DNA of 64,000 nucleotides from Veillonella parvula (GCF_036456085.1 NZ_CP138632.1:558001-622000), one strand, 5' to 3'; shown: positions 26,985 through 37,762, counted from the stretch's first letter. Translations and numbers: made by a program. Notes: generated by a model not told the origin, from the letters alone.

Positions 26985-28784
26985 TTAGTCCTCAACCTTG
27001 AGAATAGCCATGAATGCTTCTTGTGGAATCTCTACGGAACCGACAGACTTCATACGTTTCTTACCGGCTTTTTGTTTTTCAAGTAATTTACGCTTACGAG
27101 AGATATCGCCACCGTAACATTTTGCCAAAACATCCTTACGCCAAGCTTTTACAGTTTCACGAGCCACAATTTTTGTACCTACCGCCGCTTGAATAGGAAT
27201 TTCAAACATTTGACGAGGAATCAATTCTTTCAATTTCTCAGCTAATGCACGACCACGTGCAGCTGCACGGTCTTTGTGTACAATAATGGACAATGCATCC
27301 ACAGGATCTCCATTTAAGAGAATATCCATCTTAACCATTGGAGATTGTTTATATCCAATCAATTCGTAGTCAAGGGATGCATAACCTTTTGTAGCGGATT
27401 TTAATTTATCAAAGTAATCATAAATGATTTCACTCAATGGCAAGTGATAAACGACAGATACTCGTGTTTCATCCAAATATTCCATAGATTGATATTCACC
27501 GCGTTTATCTTGGGACAACTCCATAATAGTACCAACAAAATCTTTAGGTACAATTGTTGTAGCCTTTACATAAGGCTCTTCAATGTAATCAATTTCCGTT
27601 GGAGGTGGTAATTTAGCAGGATTATCGACTTCGAGCATTTCCCCATTTGTTTTGTACACTTTGTAATTTACAGATGGAGCCGTCGTAATAAGTGTCAAAT
27701 TATATTCACGTTCTAAACGTTCTTGAATTACGTCCATATGCAAAAGGCCGAGAAACCCACAACGGAAACCAAAGCCCAATGCCAATGATGTTTCTGCTTC
27801 ATATTCTAAGGCAGCATCATTAAGCTGTAACTTTTCTAATGCATCTCGAAGGTTTTCATAGTCTTTAGACTCTGTTGGGTAAAGGCCACAGTACACCATA
27901 GATACAGCCTTACGATAACCAGGCAATGGCTCAGTTGCAGGATTATTAGCTAATGTTACAGTATCGCCTACATGGCAATCTTTTACATTTTTGATGCTAG
28001 CTGCAATACAACCTACTGAGCCACATTGTAATTCTTGCACAGGTACAAGATTGGGAGTAAAAATACCGAGTTCTGTAACATCAAAGTCCTTTTTATCATG
28101 CATCATGCGAATTGTATCTTTTGCTTTTATAGACCCTTCTTTTACGCGGACATAAGCAATAGCACCTTTATACGCGTCAAAACGGCTATCAAAAATCAAA
28201 GCTCTTGTTGGCTCATCAGATTTATCTGGTGGTGCAGGAACTTTATTTACAATAGCTTCTAAAATATCAGGAATACCGATACCTGATTTGGCAGAGCATA
28301 ATACAGCATCAGATGCGTCTAAACCAATAATATCTTCAATTTCTTGTTTAACGCGATCAGGATCTGCTGACGGCAAATCAATCTTGTTAATAACAGGAAT
28401 GATTTCAAGATCATGTTCTAAAGCGAGATATACATTTGCCAACGTTTGTGCTTCCACACCTTGTGCAGCATCGACTACGAGTAATGCCCCTTCACAGGCT
28501 GCAAGAGAACGAGATACTTCATAGCTGAAATCGACGTGGCCTGGAGTATCGATGAGATTCAAAATATATTCTTTACCGTCTTGAGCTTTATACAAAATGC
28601 GAACAGATTGTGCTTTAATAGTAATGCCTCGTTCACGTTCAAGGTCCATGGAGTCCAAAACTTGAGCCTCCATTTCACGTTTTTGTAATGTACCAGTATA
28701 TTCAATTAATCTATCGGCAATGGTTGATTTACCATGGTCAATATGGGCTATAATACAGAAGTTTCGAATCTTTTTCGTTGACAT
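26985..28784 (-). CDS. lepA: Elongation factor 4 (LepA)
   Basis: EF4 is a ribosome-bound GTPase that back-translocates or remodels stalled ribosomes. The 599-residue protein has the P-loop [14 protein letters not shown], the DTPGHVDF and NKIDLP motifs, EF-G-like domains II, III and V, and the LepA-specific C-terminal domain rich in lysine near [11 protein letters not shown]. The length is exactly usual. It lies upstream of hemW, a conserved Firmicute order. Confidence 0.96.
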   Translation of the reverse strand: MSTKKIRNFCIIAHIDHGKSTIADRLIEYTGTLQKREMEAQVLDSMDLERERGITIKAQSVRILYKAQDGKEYILNLIDTPGHVDFSYEVSRSLAACEGALLVVDAAQGVEAQTLANVYLALEHDLEIIPVINKIDLPSADPDRVKQEIEDIIGLDASDAVLCSAKSGIGIPDILEAIVNKVPAPPDKSDEPTRALIFDSRFDAYKGAIAYVRVKEGSIKAKDTIRMMHDKKDFDVTELGIFTPNLVPVQELQCGSVGCIAASIKNVKDCHVGDTVTLANNPATEPLPGYRKAVSMVYCGLYPTESKDYENLRDALEKLQLNDAALEYEAETSLALGFGFRCGFLGLLHMDVIQERLEREYNLTLITTAPSVNYKVYKTNGEMLEVDNPAKLPPPTEIDYIEEPYVKATTIVPKDFVGTIMELSQDKRGEYQSMEYLDETRVSVVYHLPLSEIIYDYFDKLKSATKGYASLDYELIGYKQSPMVKMDILLNGDPVDALSIIVHKDRAAARGRALAEKLKELIPRQMFEIPIQAAVGTKIVARETVKAWRKDVLAKCYGGDISRKRKLLEKQKAGKKRMKSVGSVEIPQEAFMAILKVED

Positions 28785-28822
28785 ACTATGTAAACAAGTT
28801 CAAAGAACTTGCATTCTCCTTT

Positions 28823-29884
28823 CTAACATACGCGATCGATAACAGCACCTCCCAATAATTGAGTGCCATTATAAAAGGCTACAGACTGACCTGGGGTAAT
28901 AGCCCGTTGTGGTTCTTCAAAAATAACCTCTATTGTATCGTCATCTAAAATACGTGCTGTGCAAGAAGAAGGATTAGCTGCATAGCGAATTTTGCCTTCT
29001 GCCTTCAATTCCTTATGAATTGTATCATCTAAGAAGTTATAGAACTTACAAATCATACGATTTGTAAAGAGACGTTCATTAGGACCCACGATGACCTCAT
29101 TACGATCCCCATTAAATCCAATAACATATAAAGGGTGTTTATAAGCAATACCAAGGCCTTTACGTTGACCAATCGTATAATTAAATAAGCCGTTGTGCTT
29201 ACCTAATACCTCACCATCTTCGGTAACGATATTACCAGACTCTGGCTTACCCTTCATTTCTTCTACCACAAGCTTTTGATAGTTCCCATGAGGCAAGAAA
29301 CAAATATCTACGCTATCTGGTTTTTTAGCGACTGGCAAATCATATTCAGCAGCTAATTTACGTGTTTCAGTCTTACATTGACCACCTAATGGGAACATAA
29401 GATGACTCAAAATACGTTGGTTCATATTGTACATAACATAACTTTGGTCTTTTGTAGGATCAACACCTTTATGTAACTCATATAGACCTGTTTCTTCATT
29501 ATAATTTACTTGTGCATAATGACCAGTTACCATATGTGTGGCACCTAATTCAAGAGCACGATTGAGCATCAAGTCAAACTTGATGTTCTTGTTACAAAAT
29601 ACACAAGGATTTGGCGTACGACCATAGGCATATTCTTTTACAAAGTAATCTACTACGTTTTCGTAGAATACATCACGAGCATCGATAACATGATGCTCGA
29701 TACCAAGAAAATCACACATCTTCTTAGCATCAGTTACGGCAAGAGGCACCTCATCATAGGGCGTACCACTCACCCATAACCATAGGGTAATACCAAATAC
29801 TTTATAGCCTTGTTTTAATAGCATTGCAGCAGTTAAAGAACTGTCTACGCCGCCACTCATAGCTACAGCGATAACTTTTTCCAT
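28823..29884 (-). CDS. mnmA: tRNA-specific 2-thiouridylase
   Basis: MnmA makes 2-thiouridine at wobble U34 of Lys, Glu and Gln tRNAs. The 353-residue protein has the PP-loop AMSGGVDSS, the first catalytic cysteine in NPCVFCNK and the second in DSVDICFLP, with a C-terminal beta-barrel domain (YTIGQRKGLGI). The ATG at 29884 follows AAAGGAG; a longer frame begins in a hairpin-forming leader. It lies 38 bp before lepA. Confidence 0.95.
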   Translation of the reverse strand: MEKVIAVAMSGGVDSSLTAAMLLKQGYKVFGITLWLWVSGTPYDEVPLAVTDAKKMCDFLGIEHHVIDARDVFYENVVDYFVKEYAYGRTPNPCVFCNKNIKFDLMLNRALELGATHMVTGHYAQVNYNEETGLYELHKGVDPTKDQSYVMYNMNQRILSHLMFPLGGQCKTETRKLAAEYDLPVAKKPDSVDICFLPHGNYQKLVVEEMKGKPESGNIVTEDGEVLGKHNGLFNYTIGQRKGLGIAYKHPLYVIGFNGDRNEVIVGPNERLFTNRMICKFYNFLDDTIHKELKAEGKIRYAANPSSCTARILDDDTIEVIFEEPQRAITPGQSVAFYNGTQLLGGAVIDRVC

Positions 29885-29916
29885 ACTTTCTCCTTTTAAT
29901 GATCTCTTGATCATAA

Positions 29917-29998
29917 AACTAATCAGGGTGAAAGCCTGACGTGTAAAACACTAGTTCGGTGTAAAAGTCCGAGTAGTATTGCTATAAAATTATAGCAA
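29917..29998. ncRNA. Unidentified structured element upstream of mnmA
   Basis: On the plus strand a short three-way junction can form. AACTA (29917-29921) pairs with TAGTT (29952-29956), enclosing TCAGG/CCTGA (29923-29939) and GTGT/ACAC (29941-29951). A separate stem TCGG/CCGA (29956-29972) and a 9-bp hairpin TTGCTATAA/TTATAGCAA (29979-29998) follow. The loops are A-rich (GTGAAAG, TGTAAAAGT) on the plus strand, which favours that strand as the RNA. The minus-strand leader of mnmA folds too. I cannot assign a family; a group II intron domain I fragment is one option. Confidence 0.35.
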
Positions 29999-30003
29999 CT
30001 TAT

Positions 30004-30009
30004 ATTATA
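30004..30009 (-). promoter_or_regulatory. -10 box for mnmA-lepA (weak -35)
   Basis: TATAAT on the minus strand follows the YnbB terminator. The -35 candidate TTTCAA, 17 bases upstream, is poor. If used, it gives mnmA a leader of about 115 bases that contains the hairpins at 29917-29998. Confidence 0.4.
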
Positions 30010-30040
30010 GCCTAGAAATAGGTATATTGAAAAGATTTGA

Positions 30041-30076
30041 AATAAAAAGAATCCCTTTCACAAAAGAAAGAGATTC
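30041..30076 (-). terminator. Terminator after the YnbB-type gene
   Basis: An 11-bp stem (GAATCTCTTTC / GAAAGGGATTC on the minus strand, one G-U pair) is followed by TTTTTATTT, 7 bases past the stop at 30083. Confidence 0.9.
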
Positions 30077-30082
30077 TAAATA

Positions 30083-31321
30083 TTATCTATGTTTTAATAG
30101 TTCTTCAGCAGCTCCTAAAATACCAAGCATGGAATGTTCAAACACTAGGCCACCCTGCATGAAAATTGTATACGGTGGACGTACAGGACCATCGGCACTG
30201 AGTTCAATAGAGGAACCTTGTACAAAGGTACCACCAGCCATGATGATTTTATCTTCGTACCCAGGCATATCCCCAGGAATAGGATGTACGTGAGCATCTA
30301 CAGGAGAATAGGCTTGCATACCTACACAGAAATGCTCCATTTCTTCCCCATTTTTCAGATTAATGGCTTGAATCAAATCATAGCGATCAGCATTTACCTT
30401 AGGGAATACATCATAGCCTAGTAACTCACCTACAGCAGCCGTATATACAGCACCTTTAAGAGCTTGTAATACTACGTGAGGTGCCATAAATAAACCTTGG
30501 AAGAACAAGCGATAACCAGGAGCATATGAACCCATATGATCGCCAAGTCCAGGAGCTGTCAATTGATATGCTGTATCCTCTACAAGGTTTTCTCTACCAA
30601 CAATATAACCACCAGTTGGTGCTAAACCGCCACCTGCATTTTTAATGAGAGAGCCAGCCATAATATCAGCACCAGCTTCTAATGGTTCTTGCAGCTCTGT
30701 AAATTCACCGTAACAATTATCTACGAAACAAATCGTTTTAGAATTTTTAGCTTTTACAGCATCAACAATAACCTTAATATCTGCAATAGATAAAGGTTCA
30801 CGTGTGCTATAGCCTCGAGACCGTTGAATGACTACTACCCGCGTATTATCGTTAACAGCGTTAGCAATAGCTTCAACATCATAAGTATTATCTTTCAATG
30901 GTACCTCAGTATAGGTAAAGCCTTTTTCTACTAAAGAACCACGTACTTCACGAGCGGCACCGATAACAGATTGCATCGTATCATAAGGAGCCCCTACGGC
31001 ATAGATAAACTCTGTCCCTTTAGAGCCATTTCCCATCAAAGAAATTAATGTAGTAGCTAACGCATGTGTACCAGAAACAAAATGAGGACGAACGATAGCC
31101 TTTTCACCTTTAAATACATAGGCAAATACTTCATCTAATTTCTCACGCCCTACGTCGTTATATCCATAACCAGTAGTACCAGTGAAATGATAATCAGATA
31201 CTTGGCATTCCTTAAAGGCTTCTAATACTTTTTTTGTATTGGCCAATGCAATAGGTTCAAATTTCTTAAATTCTGGTTCAGCCATTTCTAGGGCTTTACT
31301 ACGTATTTCTTCTAATGTCAT
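30083..31321 (-). CDS. YnbB-type PLP-dependent enzyme (methionine gamma-lyase / aluminium resistance family)
   Basis: The 412-residue protein is a fold-type I PLP enzyme. It has SGTHALATTLISLM in the cofactor-binding part, CFVDNCYGEF with the PLP-binding aspartate, and GSLIKNAGGG, where the lysine forms the Schiff base. Relatives are annotated as aluminium resistance protein or methionine gamma-lyase family (B. subtilis YnbB). The substrate is uncertain, probably a sulfur amino acid. The start overlaps the miaA stop by 4 bp, and miaA-ynbB adjacency is common in Firmicutes. Confidence 0.88.
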   Translation of the reverse strand: MTLEEIRSKALEMAEPEFKKFEPIALANTKKVLEAFKECQVSDYHFTGTTGYGYNDVGREKLDEVFAYVFKGEKAIVRPHFVSGTHALATTLISLMGNGSKGTEFIYAVGAPYDTMQSVIGAAREVRGSLVEKGFTYTEVPLKDNTYDVEAIANAVNDNTRVVVIQRSRGYSTREPLSIADIKVIVDAVKAKNSKTICFVDNCYGEFTELQEPLEAGADIMAGSLIKNAGGGLAPTGGYIVGRENLVEDTAYQLTAPGLGDHMGSYAPGYRLFFQGLFMAPHVVLQALKGAVYTAAVGELLGYDVFPKVNADRYDLIQAINLKNGEEMEHFCVGMQAYSPVDAHVHPIPGDMPGYEDKIIMAGGTFVQGSSIELSADGPVRPPYTIFMQGGLVFEHSMLGILGAAEELLKHR

Positions 31322-32247
31322 GCTAATCCTTCTCTACGGATTAAATCCATAGCTTTATTAAATATAAAATCTTTAGATGTATTGCTATCAATATGTATCC
31401 ATTCTATATATGGCATACGTTTATACCATGTAATTTGGCGCTTAGCAAAGTGACGTGTATTCTTCTTAATTAAGTCACGACACTCATCTAATGTTATATT
31501 GCCATTTATATAGTCTACAACCTCTTTATAGCCAATACCTTTAAAAGCTTGGCAATCTGGATTCACTCCAGATTTTATGAGTTGTTCCACCTCTTCAATT
31601 AAACCCACATCAAACATCATATCAACGCGTAAATTGATACGTTCATATAATTTATCACGATCTCTCATGAGACCGATGACAGGCCCTTTATAGGATACAC
31701 CATCTTTTGTCTGATTTCGCAACGAATCTACATCACCATGATGCAATATCTCAATAGCTCGATACAAACGATGTTTGTCGCTATATTGTATCTCTATATT
31801 ATGCTCTTTACCTAATGTGAAAGCATAGTCTCGTAAGCCTTCAATACCTTTTGTACTATAGAGCTCATCAAGTTCTGCTCGCAAATATTCGTCAGGTTTA
31901 ACATCATTAAAGTTGTAGTTCTCCAATAATGATTGGACATACAGTCCTGTACCACCAGACAGAATAGGAAGAATATTTCTATCTTTTAATCTTGCAATTA
32001 TTTCTTTAGCTTGATCTTGAAAAATAGATACCGAATATGAATCATTGGGTTCCAGTATATCGATGAGATGATGTTTCACCCGATTAAGTTCATCCACCGA
32101 TGGTTTAGCGGTACCAATATTGAATTGTTTATAAACCTGGTAAGCATCACCAGAAATAACCTCAGCATGTAGCTGTTCTGCTAAGTCCAAGGTAAGATCT
32201 GTTTTGCCTACCGCAGTAGGTCCAACGATGGTTATTAAGGGATTCAC
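31318..32247 (-). CDS. miaA: tRNA dimethylallyltransferase
   Basis: MiaA isopentenylates A37 of tRNAs reading UNN codons; MiaB (38792) then adds the methylthio group. The 309-residue protein has the P-loop IVGPTAVGKT, then SGDAYQVYKQFNIGTAKP with the family aspartate and threonine residues, and SGGTGLYVQSLL. The ATGA start overlaps the methyltransferase stop. It sits in a mutS-mutL-methyltransferase-miaA run typical of Firmicutes. Confidence 0.95.
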   Translation of the reverse strand: MNPLITIVGPTAVGKTDLTLDLAEQLHAEVISGDAYQVYKQFNIGTAKPSVDELNRVKHHLIDILEPNDSYSVSIFQDQAKEIIARLKDRNILPILSGGTGLYVQSLLENYNFNDVKPDEYLRAELDELYSTKGIEGLRDYAFTLGKEHNIEIQYSDKHRLYRAIEILHHGDVDSLRNQTKDGVSYKGPVIGLMRDRDKLYERINLRVDMMFDVGLIEEVEQLIKSGVNPDCQAFKGIGYKEVVDYINGNITLDECRDLIKKNTRHFAKRQITWYKRMPYIEWIHIDSNTSKDFIFNKAMDLIRREGLA

Positions 32248-33056
32248 AATAACTCCTTCATATATACTCCATAACCTATACGGCTATATTTTCCCCCCAC
32301 CCATTGGTGAGGTGGATATTTCTGAAAGACAGAACTAAATGGTCGTTCTTTAATGATAACACCATAAGAGGCAACACGCATAGCTTCCTCCATAATTTTA
32401 TCATCAATACGACTTTCCACAGTATGTCCACGAAGTGGTTTAAATTGAGGACTATCCTCTACAGGGACCTCAAACATAGGATCAAAATAAATAATATCTA
32501 TACTTTCATCTGGTAGATTAGGTACATAGTTTTCAAAGGTATCATAACTTACCTCAATACGACGTAATGCGTCCGTCACACTTTTCACATTATGCGAATA
32601 ATGAGCTAAACCATAAGATGTAGCAAGCCATATAGGTAAAGAACCTTCTAGACCTTTTATTTTAGCCTGAAGAAAAGCATAGCTCACGACGATACTGTCA
32701 CTACCAAGACCAATTGTACAATCAAGAAACGAAAATTCTTCTTTATCAGTTATTTCATTAGTACTTAGTATTTTCTGAACAGCATTAATTAAATAATCTC
32801 CTTCTCCACGTTGCAAACGTAGTATACGTAATTGAGCCATGGATAAATGAAAGCTATGTTGCTGATTATCAGGAAAATGAATAGTTAAGCCATTACCAGA
32901 AAGAACAGCAATAAAATCACATGGATGAGCATTAAATAATGCTGGTATAGATAATTTTCCTCTTTTTATATAGGCCATATGCATAGAGGAAGCCAAAGCT
33001 TTGGCTTCCTCTTGAATGGCCTCATTAGATTTTTGAGCTGTAGTTAATATATTCAT
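32244..33056 (-). CDS. Class I SAM-dependent methyltransferase, RsmJ-like
   Basis: The 270-residue protein has a glycine-rich SAM loop in FLDCTIGLGSDSIV and the sequence IIYFDPMFEVP, a DPMF-type catalytic motif like that in RsmJ, which methylates G1516 of 16S rRNA. An N-terminal domain of about 110 residues precedes the Rossmann fold. The RNA target is inferred from family only; assignment to RsmJ itself is not secure. It sits 1 bp from mutL and overlaps miaA, so the three are cotranscribed. Confidence 0.78.
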   Translation of the reverse strand: MNILTTAQKSNEAIQEEAKALASSMHMAYIKRGKLSIPALFNAHPCDFIAVLSGNGLTIHFPDNQQHSFHLSMAQLRILRLQRGEGDYLINAVQKILSTNEITDKEEFSFLDCTIGLGSDSIVVSYAFLQAKIKGLEGSLPIWLATSYGLAHYSHNVKSVTDALRRIEVSYDTFENYVPNLPDESIDIIYFDPMFEVPVEDSPQFKPLRGHTVESRIDDKIMEEAMRVASYGVIIKERPFSSVFQKYPPHQWVGGKYSRIGYGVYMKELL

Positions 33057-33057
33057 A

Positions 33058-35103
33058 TTAAGACCGTAAGAATAATTTACCTAATTCATCAGGTGTAAAT
33101 TTGATAATCGTAGGACGACCATGAGGACATACATATGGTTTTTCGGTACTAAATAAGTCCTCAATTAAGGTAGTCATTTGATACATATTTAAATTATGAC
33201 CTGCCTTGATGGCCCCTCTACAAGATGCATAAGCTAACATTTCATGTCGTAATTGGGCCTTAGTAGGCTGTTGATGATCATGTAAGTAAGAGAATATATA
33301 TTGCAGAATTTCAAATGCTTTTGACTCTACTAAATCTACTGGAGCCCCTACTAATTTTATCTTAGTAGGACCACCTAACTCTACATCAAATCCAAGATCA
33401 AGTAATGTTTCTCGTTCTTCCTCTACTAAATTCATTTCATCATCTGTGGCCTCACTATACTGAGGAACCAAAATAGATTGCATAGGAATCGATTCAGAAG
33501 ACTTACACAACTTATCATAACGCACACGCTCATGTGCAGCATGTTGATCTATGATATATAGATCATCACCTTTTTTAGCTAATATATAACAAGATGCAAC
33601 TTGACCCATTGGTAAAAAGCCCGAGTTTTGAATTGTACGATCTTCTATCTCTTCGTTACGAATATCGTGAGACAAGGATTTAAACTTCTCTACATCTTCC
33701 GAAGTATAACTAGTGTAAGCAGTAGGAACAGCTTCAAAACTTTTATCTACAAAAGAGGATTGTTCATAAGTAGCCTTAGGTGCAGGTGGTGTATACCCCT
33801 TTGTTTTAAGGTTTTCCACAAACTGCGAAGTTTCACCGCGCATGACTTCATAGCCTTTTGTACGGCGTCCACCAAAAACCTTATCATAATCTATAGCTGT
33901 TGCTATATGTTCAGCAGACTGCATTGAATCGTGTACAACAGTAGGTACTTGATAAGAATCATAAGTAGTATTACCAGCTAAGGATGTACTATTAGAACTA
34001 AACTTCTTAATATCACTATTACTATTACTAGCAATATCATTACCATATTTATCGGATATGTTAGCAACTGTACCAGTCATATAAGATGATGACTCTCGTT
34101 CGTATCTCTCATGGAGTGGATTATTTAAAGCATTTAAGATACCGTGATATACGGCTTTAAATATAATCTTATCATCTGAGAATTTAACTTCACTCTTGCG
34201 AGGATGTACGTTTATATCAACCATTCTCGCAGGCACAGTAATATTTAGTACCACTAAAGGATGACCATTTTTCGGCAATAGTGCATGGTATGCATTATCG
34301 ATAGCCTTCATTATGGTTTTATCAGAAATCACGCGATTATTGACGATAATGGTCTGCCATATCCTTGTACTTTTAAGAAGTGTGGGCTTACTCACTACGC
34401 CATCGATATAGATAGAATCACTTTCATAAGCAACAGTAAAAATATCATCTTTGGTTTTATATCCATATAGCGCAGCTACAGTATCACTAATATCGCCATT
34501 TCCTGGTGTGATAATAGCTACCCGATCATCTATGATAAGCTTAAAAGAAATATGTGGATTACTTAGAGCTAATTTCCCTACAATATCTTGAATTTTAGAG
34601 GCTTCTGTACGCTCCGTTTTTAAGAATTTACGACGAGCCGGCGTATTATAAAATAAATCTTTAATTTCGATAGTTGTACCAGGTGCCGCACCATAAGGAA
34701 TGCAATCGGTAAAAGTGCCGCCATCAACAGTAATACGAGTCCCCAAATCAGAGTCTGCTTTACGAGTAGTCAAAGAGAAATGAGATACAGAGGCAATACT
34801 AGCCAAAGCCTCCCCACGGAAGCCTAGGGACGCAATATCAAAGAGGTCCTCTACTTGTTGAATTTTAGAGGTTGCATGACGTAGAATCGCCAAACGAGCA
34901 TCTTCCTCCGTCATACCGATACCATTATCAGTAATCCGCATATAGGCCACACCGCCTTCACCAATTTCAACCTCAATATTAGTGGCAGACGCATCAATAG
35001 AGTTTTCAATGAGCTCTTTAATAACTGATGCGGGACGTTCAACGACTTCACCGGCAGCTATCTTATTGATTGTCGTTTCATCCAATACGTGAATGGTTGC
35101 CAT
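33058..35103 (-). CDS. mutL: DNA mismatch repair protein MutL
   Basis: MutL couples mismatch recognition by MutS to strand incision. The 681-residue protein has a GHKL ATPase with KIAAGEVVERPASVIKELIENS, ITDNGIGM and LGFRGEALASI. A poorly conserved serine-rich linker (about 340-480) follows, then the dimerisation domain with DQHAAHER. That motif, with a C-terminal CPHGRPT, is the zinc/endonuclease signature of MutL without MutH, so it probably nicks DNA. The start shares one base with the mutS stop (TAATG). Confidence 0.96.
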   Translation of the reverse strand: MATIHVLDETTINKIAAGEVVERPASVIKELIENSIDASATNIEVEIGEGGVAYMRITDNGIGMTEEDARLAILRHATSKIQQVEDLFDIASLGFRGEALASIASVSHFSLTTRKADSDLGTRITVDGGTFTDCIPYGAAPGTTIEIKDLFYNTPARRKFLKTERTEASKIQDIVGKLALSNPHISFKLIIDDRVAIITPGNGDISDTVAALYGYKTKDDIFTVAYESDSIYIDGVVSKPTLLKSTRIWQTIIVNNRVISDKTIMKAIDNAYHALLPKNGHPLVVLNITVPARMVDINVHPRKSEVKFSDDKIIFKAVYHGILNALNNPLHERYERESSSYMTGTVANISDKYGNDIASNSNSDIKKFSSNSTSLAGNTTYDSYQVPTVVHDSMQSAEHIATAIDYDKVFGGRRTKGYEVMRGETSQFVENLKTKGYTPPAPKATYEQSSFVDKSFEAVPTAYTSYTSEDVEKFKSLSHDIRNEEIEDRTIQNSGFLPMGQVASCYILAKKGDDLYIIDQHAAHERVRYDKLCKSSESIPMQSILVPQYSEATDDEMNLVEEERETLLDLGFDVELGGPTKIKLVGAPVDLVESKAFEILQYIFSYLHDHQQPTKAQLRHEMLAYASCRGAIKAGHNLNMYQMTTLIEDLFSTEKPYVCPHGRPTIIKFTPDELGKLFLRS

Positions 35104-37736
35104 TATTTCCCGCCTCCTTTACGAGCCTCCTCTTGTAGTTCATATAATTTATTTAATGCTTCAATTGGAGTCATGCTCATTACATCGACTTCCAGTAAGC
35201 TATCTACTACGGAATGGCTAAATAAATTGCCTAGTGGAGAATCACTAACTTGCTTAACCGCTGGTTTTGCCACATTAGTAAGTTGAGCACCCATAACTCG
35301 ATTATTTAAGTCACTTGCATCATGACTTTGATCTTCCAAGGATTCTAAAATCACTTCAGCTCGTTTTAATACAGAGTTAGGTAGGCCCGCCAGTCTGGCA
35401 ACATGGATACCATAACTGCGATCTGCACCACCTTTAATGATACGACGCAAGAAAGCAACATCTTTCCCTTTTTCTTTAACTGCAACGGTATAATTTTTTA
35501 ATTTACTATAGCTTTCTTCTAAGCAAATCAATTCATGGTAGTGCGTTGCAAATAAAGTCTTGCTATGAATATGCTTACAAATATGTTCCACTACGGCTTG
35601 TGCGATACTCAAACCATCAAAGGTACTCGTACCCCGACCAATTTCATCGAGAATAATTAAACTATTATGGGTAGCATTTTCTAAAATATACGCTACCTCT
35701 TTCATTTCTACCATGAACGTGCTTTGACCAGTAGAAATATCGTCGCTAGCACCGACACGTGTAAAAATACGATCCACAGGTGAGATAGATGCCTCACGAG
35801 CAGGGATAAAGGAACCAATCTGTGCCATAATCATTAAGATAGCCGCTTGACGCATGTAAGTAGATTTACCTGCCATATTAGGGCCTGTAATGAGTAAGAA
35901 TTCCTCATCATCATGATTTAGAACGATATCATTTGGTACAAATACCTCTCGTTTTAAAAACTTTTCAATAACTGGATGACGACCATCACGAATATTGATT
36001 TGACCATTCATCACAATAGTTGGACAAATATAGTTTTCTTCGTATCCAACTAATGCTAATGAGCATAATACATCAAGGTCTGCAAGAGCACGAGCCGTTT
36101 CTTGCACATCTTTGATAACGAGTTTAATATCATTACGCAATTGTTGATATAGTTCGTGCTCTAAAGCGATGATTTTATCTTTTGCGCTGAGAATTTTAAT
36201 TTCAAACTCTTTTAACTCAGGCGTAATATAGCGTTCAGCATTGGCCAGGGTTTGTTTTCGTATGAAATAGTCTGGTACTTGTTCTGATTTACTATGGGAT
36301 ACCTCGAAATAGTAGCCAAACACTTTATTATAACCAGTCTTAATTTTTGAAAGCCCTGTAGCTTCTTTAATATCCGCTTCCATCTTAGCAAGCCATTGCT
36401 CGCTATTAGTCGCTAAAGAACGTAGCTCATCTAAATCAGCATTAAATCCATCTTTAATAACACGACCGTCTTTTAATGTCAACGCTGGTTGCTCTGCAAT
36501 AGCTCGACATAATAAGTCATAAATATCTTTATGATCTTGCATGCGCTCATTAATAGATGTTAAAGCTAGACTTGAACATGTACCTAATACATTCTTAATA
36601 TCAGGTAGAACTGCTAATGACTCACGAAGAGCCGTTAAATCTCTGGGAGACACAGATCCGGTTTCAACACGACCAACGATGCGTTCAAAATCGTAAATAC
36701 AATCTAAAAAGTTACGAATATGAGAACGTTCAGCACCGAGTGTAATAAGTTCTGAAACGGCTGCTTGACGACGTTGTATTTGATTTATATCAGTTAATGG
36801 ACTTTCAAGCCATTGTTTTAAAAGGCGTGCCCCCATTGGTGTCAACGTACGATCTAGTACATCCAGTAAAGTACCTTTTTGTCCACCATCGCGTAAATTA
36901 TGAGTAATTTCAAGGTGCCGCAAAGAAGATGTATCAAGAATAAGGCGATTACCTACACTTAATTGATGTACATAGTTGATATGAGAAATTTCAGATTTAA
37001 TGATATCCTCTAAATATAAAAGCATATAACCTAATGCTTCCCATACATCCTCTTCCATAAGGCCTAAATCACCGAAATGAGTTACAGCTTTTTCAGCTAC
37101 TTCACGTTGTGTATAGTATGTAGAAAAAGGAGAAAATACGACATTACTAAATTGATTTTCAATAAAATCCTGAATATCTTGCGGTAATATCGTTCCTTCA
37201 GGCAATATGATTTCACTTGGTCTATACATGCTGAGTGCATCGTACATATCACTGCGTTTTTCACAATCAGTAATGCGGTGCCAAATAACTTCCCCTGTAG
37301 ATACATCAGAAAACACAAGAATCCACGTATCTTTTACCATATAAAATAATGATAAAAAGTTATTTGACCGTGCATCGTTACCATTTTCTGTCATCACTGT
37401 ACCAGGAGTAACAACTTTAATGACATCGCGCTTAACAATGCCTTTAACTGCTTTAGGATCTTCTAGTTGTTCACAGATAGCAACTTTATATCCTTTTTTT
37501 ACAAGCGTTTCTATGTAGCTTTCAGCCGCATGAAAAGGAACGCCACACATCGGTGTGCGTTCCTCATCTCCTGTAGGACGACCTGTTAAGGTAATATTAA
37601 GTTCACGTGATGCGACTAAAGCATCCTCATTAAATAATTCATAAAAATCACCTAATCGAAAGAACAATAATTCTTCAGAGTATCTAGATTTAATATCTAA
37701 ATACTGCTCCATCATAGGTGTTTGCTTTTTACTCAT
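35103..37736 (-). CDS. mutS: DNA mismatch repair protein MutS
   Basis: MutS binds mismatches and starts repair. The 877-residue protein has the mismatch-binding opening TPMMEQYLDIKSRYSEELLFFRLGDFYE with the Phe-x-Glu wedge, connector and clamp domains. The ATPase has TGPNMAGKST, LDEIGRGTSTFDGLS and FATHYHEL. I start at the ATG 37736, preceded by GAGG; an upstream GTG is weaker. It is followed directly by mutL. Domains are complete. Confidence 0.96.
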   Translation of the reverse strand: MSKKQTPMMEQYLDIKSRYSEELLFFRLGDFYELFNEDALVASRELNITLTGRPTGDEERTPMCGVPFHAAESYIETLVKKGYKVAICEQLEDPKAVKGIVKRDVIKVVTPGTVMTENGNDARSNNFLSLFYMVKDTWILVFSDVSTGEVIWHRITDCEKRSDMYDALSMYRPSEIILPEGTILPQDIQDFIENQFSNVVFSPFSTYYTQREVAEKAVTHFGDLGLMEEDVWEALGYMLLYLEDIIKSEISHINYVHQLSVGNRLILDTSSLRHLEITHNLRDGGQKGTLLDVLDRTLTPMGARLLKQWLESPLTDINQIQRRQAAVSELITLGAERSHIRNFLDCIYDFERIVGRVETGSVSPRDLTALRESLAVLPDIKNVLGTCSSLALTSINERMQDHKDIYDLLCRAIAEQPALTLKDGRVIKDGFNADLDELRSLATNSEQWLAKMEADIKEATGLSKIKTGYNKVFGYYFEVSHSKSEQVPDYFIRKQTLANAERYITPELKEFEIKILSAKDKIIALEHELYQQLRNDIKLVIKDVQETARALADLDVLCSLALVGYEENYICPTIVMNGQINIRDGRHPVIEKFLKREVFVPNDIVLNHDDEEFLLITGPNMAGKSTYMRQAAILMIMAQIGSFIPAREASISPVDRIFTRVGASDDISTGQSTFMVEMKEVAYILENATHNSLIILDEIGRGTSTFDGLSIAQAVVEHICKHIHSKTLFATHYHELICLEESYSKLKNYTVAVKEKGKDVAFLRRIIKGGADRSYGIHVARLAGLPNSVLKRAEVILESLEDQSHDASDLNNRVMGAQLTNVAKPAVKQVSDSPLGNLFSHSVVDSLLEVDVMSMTPIEALNKLYELQEEARKGGGK

Positions 37737-37762
37737 ATTCACCTCATATATTATGAGTCATA

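Noticed and set aside
29917-29998. FMN or cobalamin riboswitch, suggested by the GGTGAAA-CC segment
   Set aside because: Only one short segment resembles them; the remaining conserved stems of either class are missing and mnmA is not a flavin or cobalamin gene.
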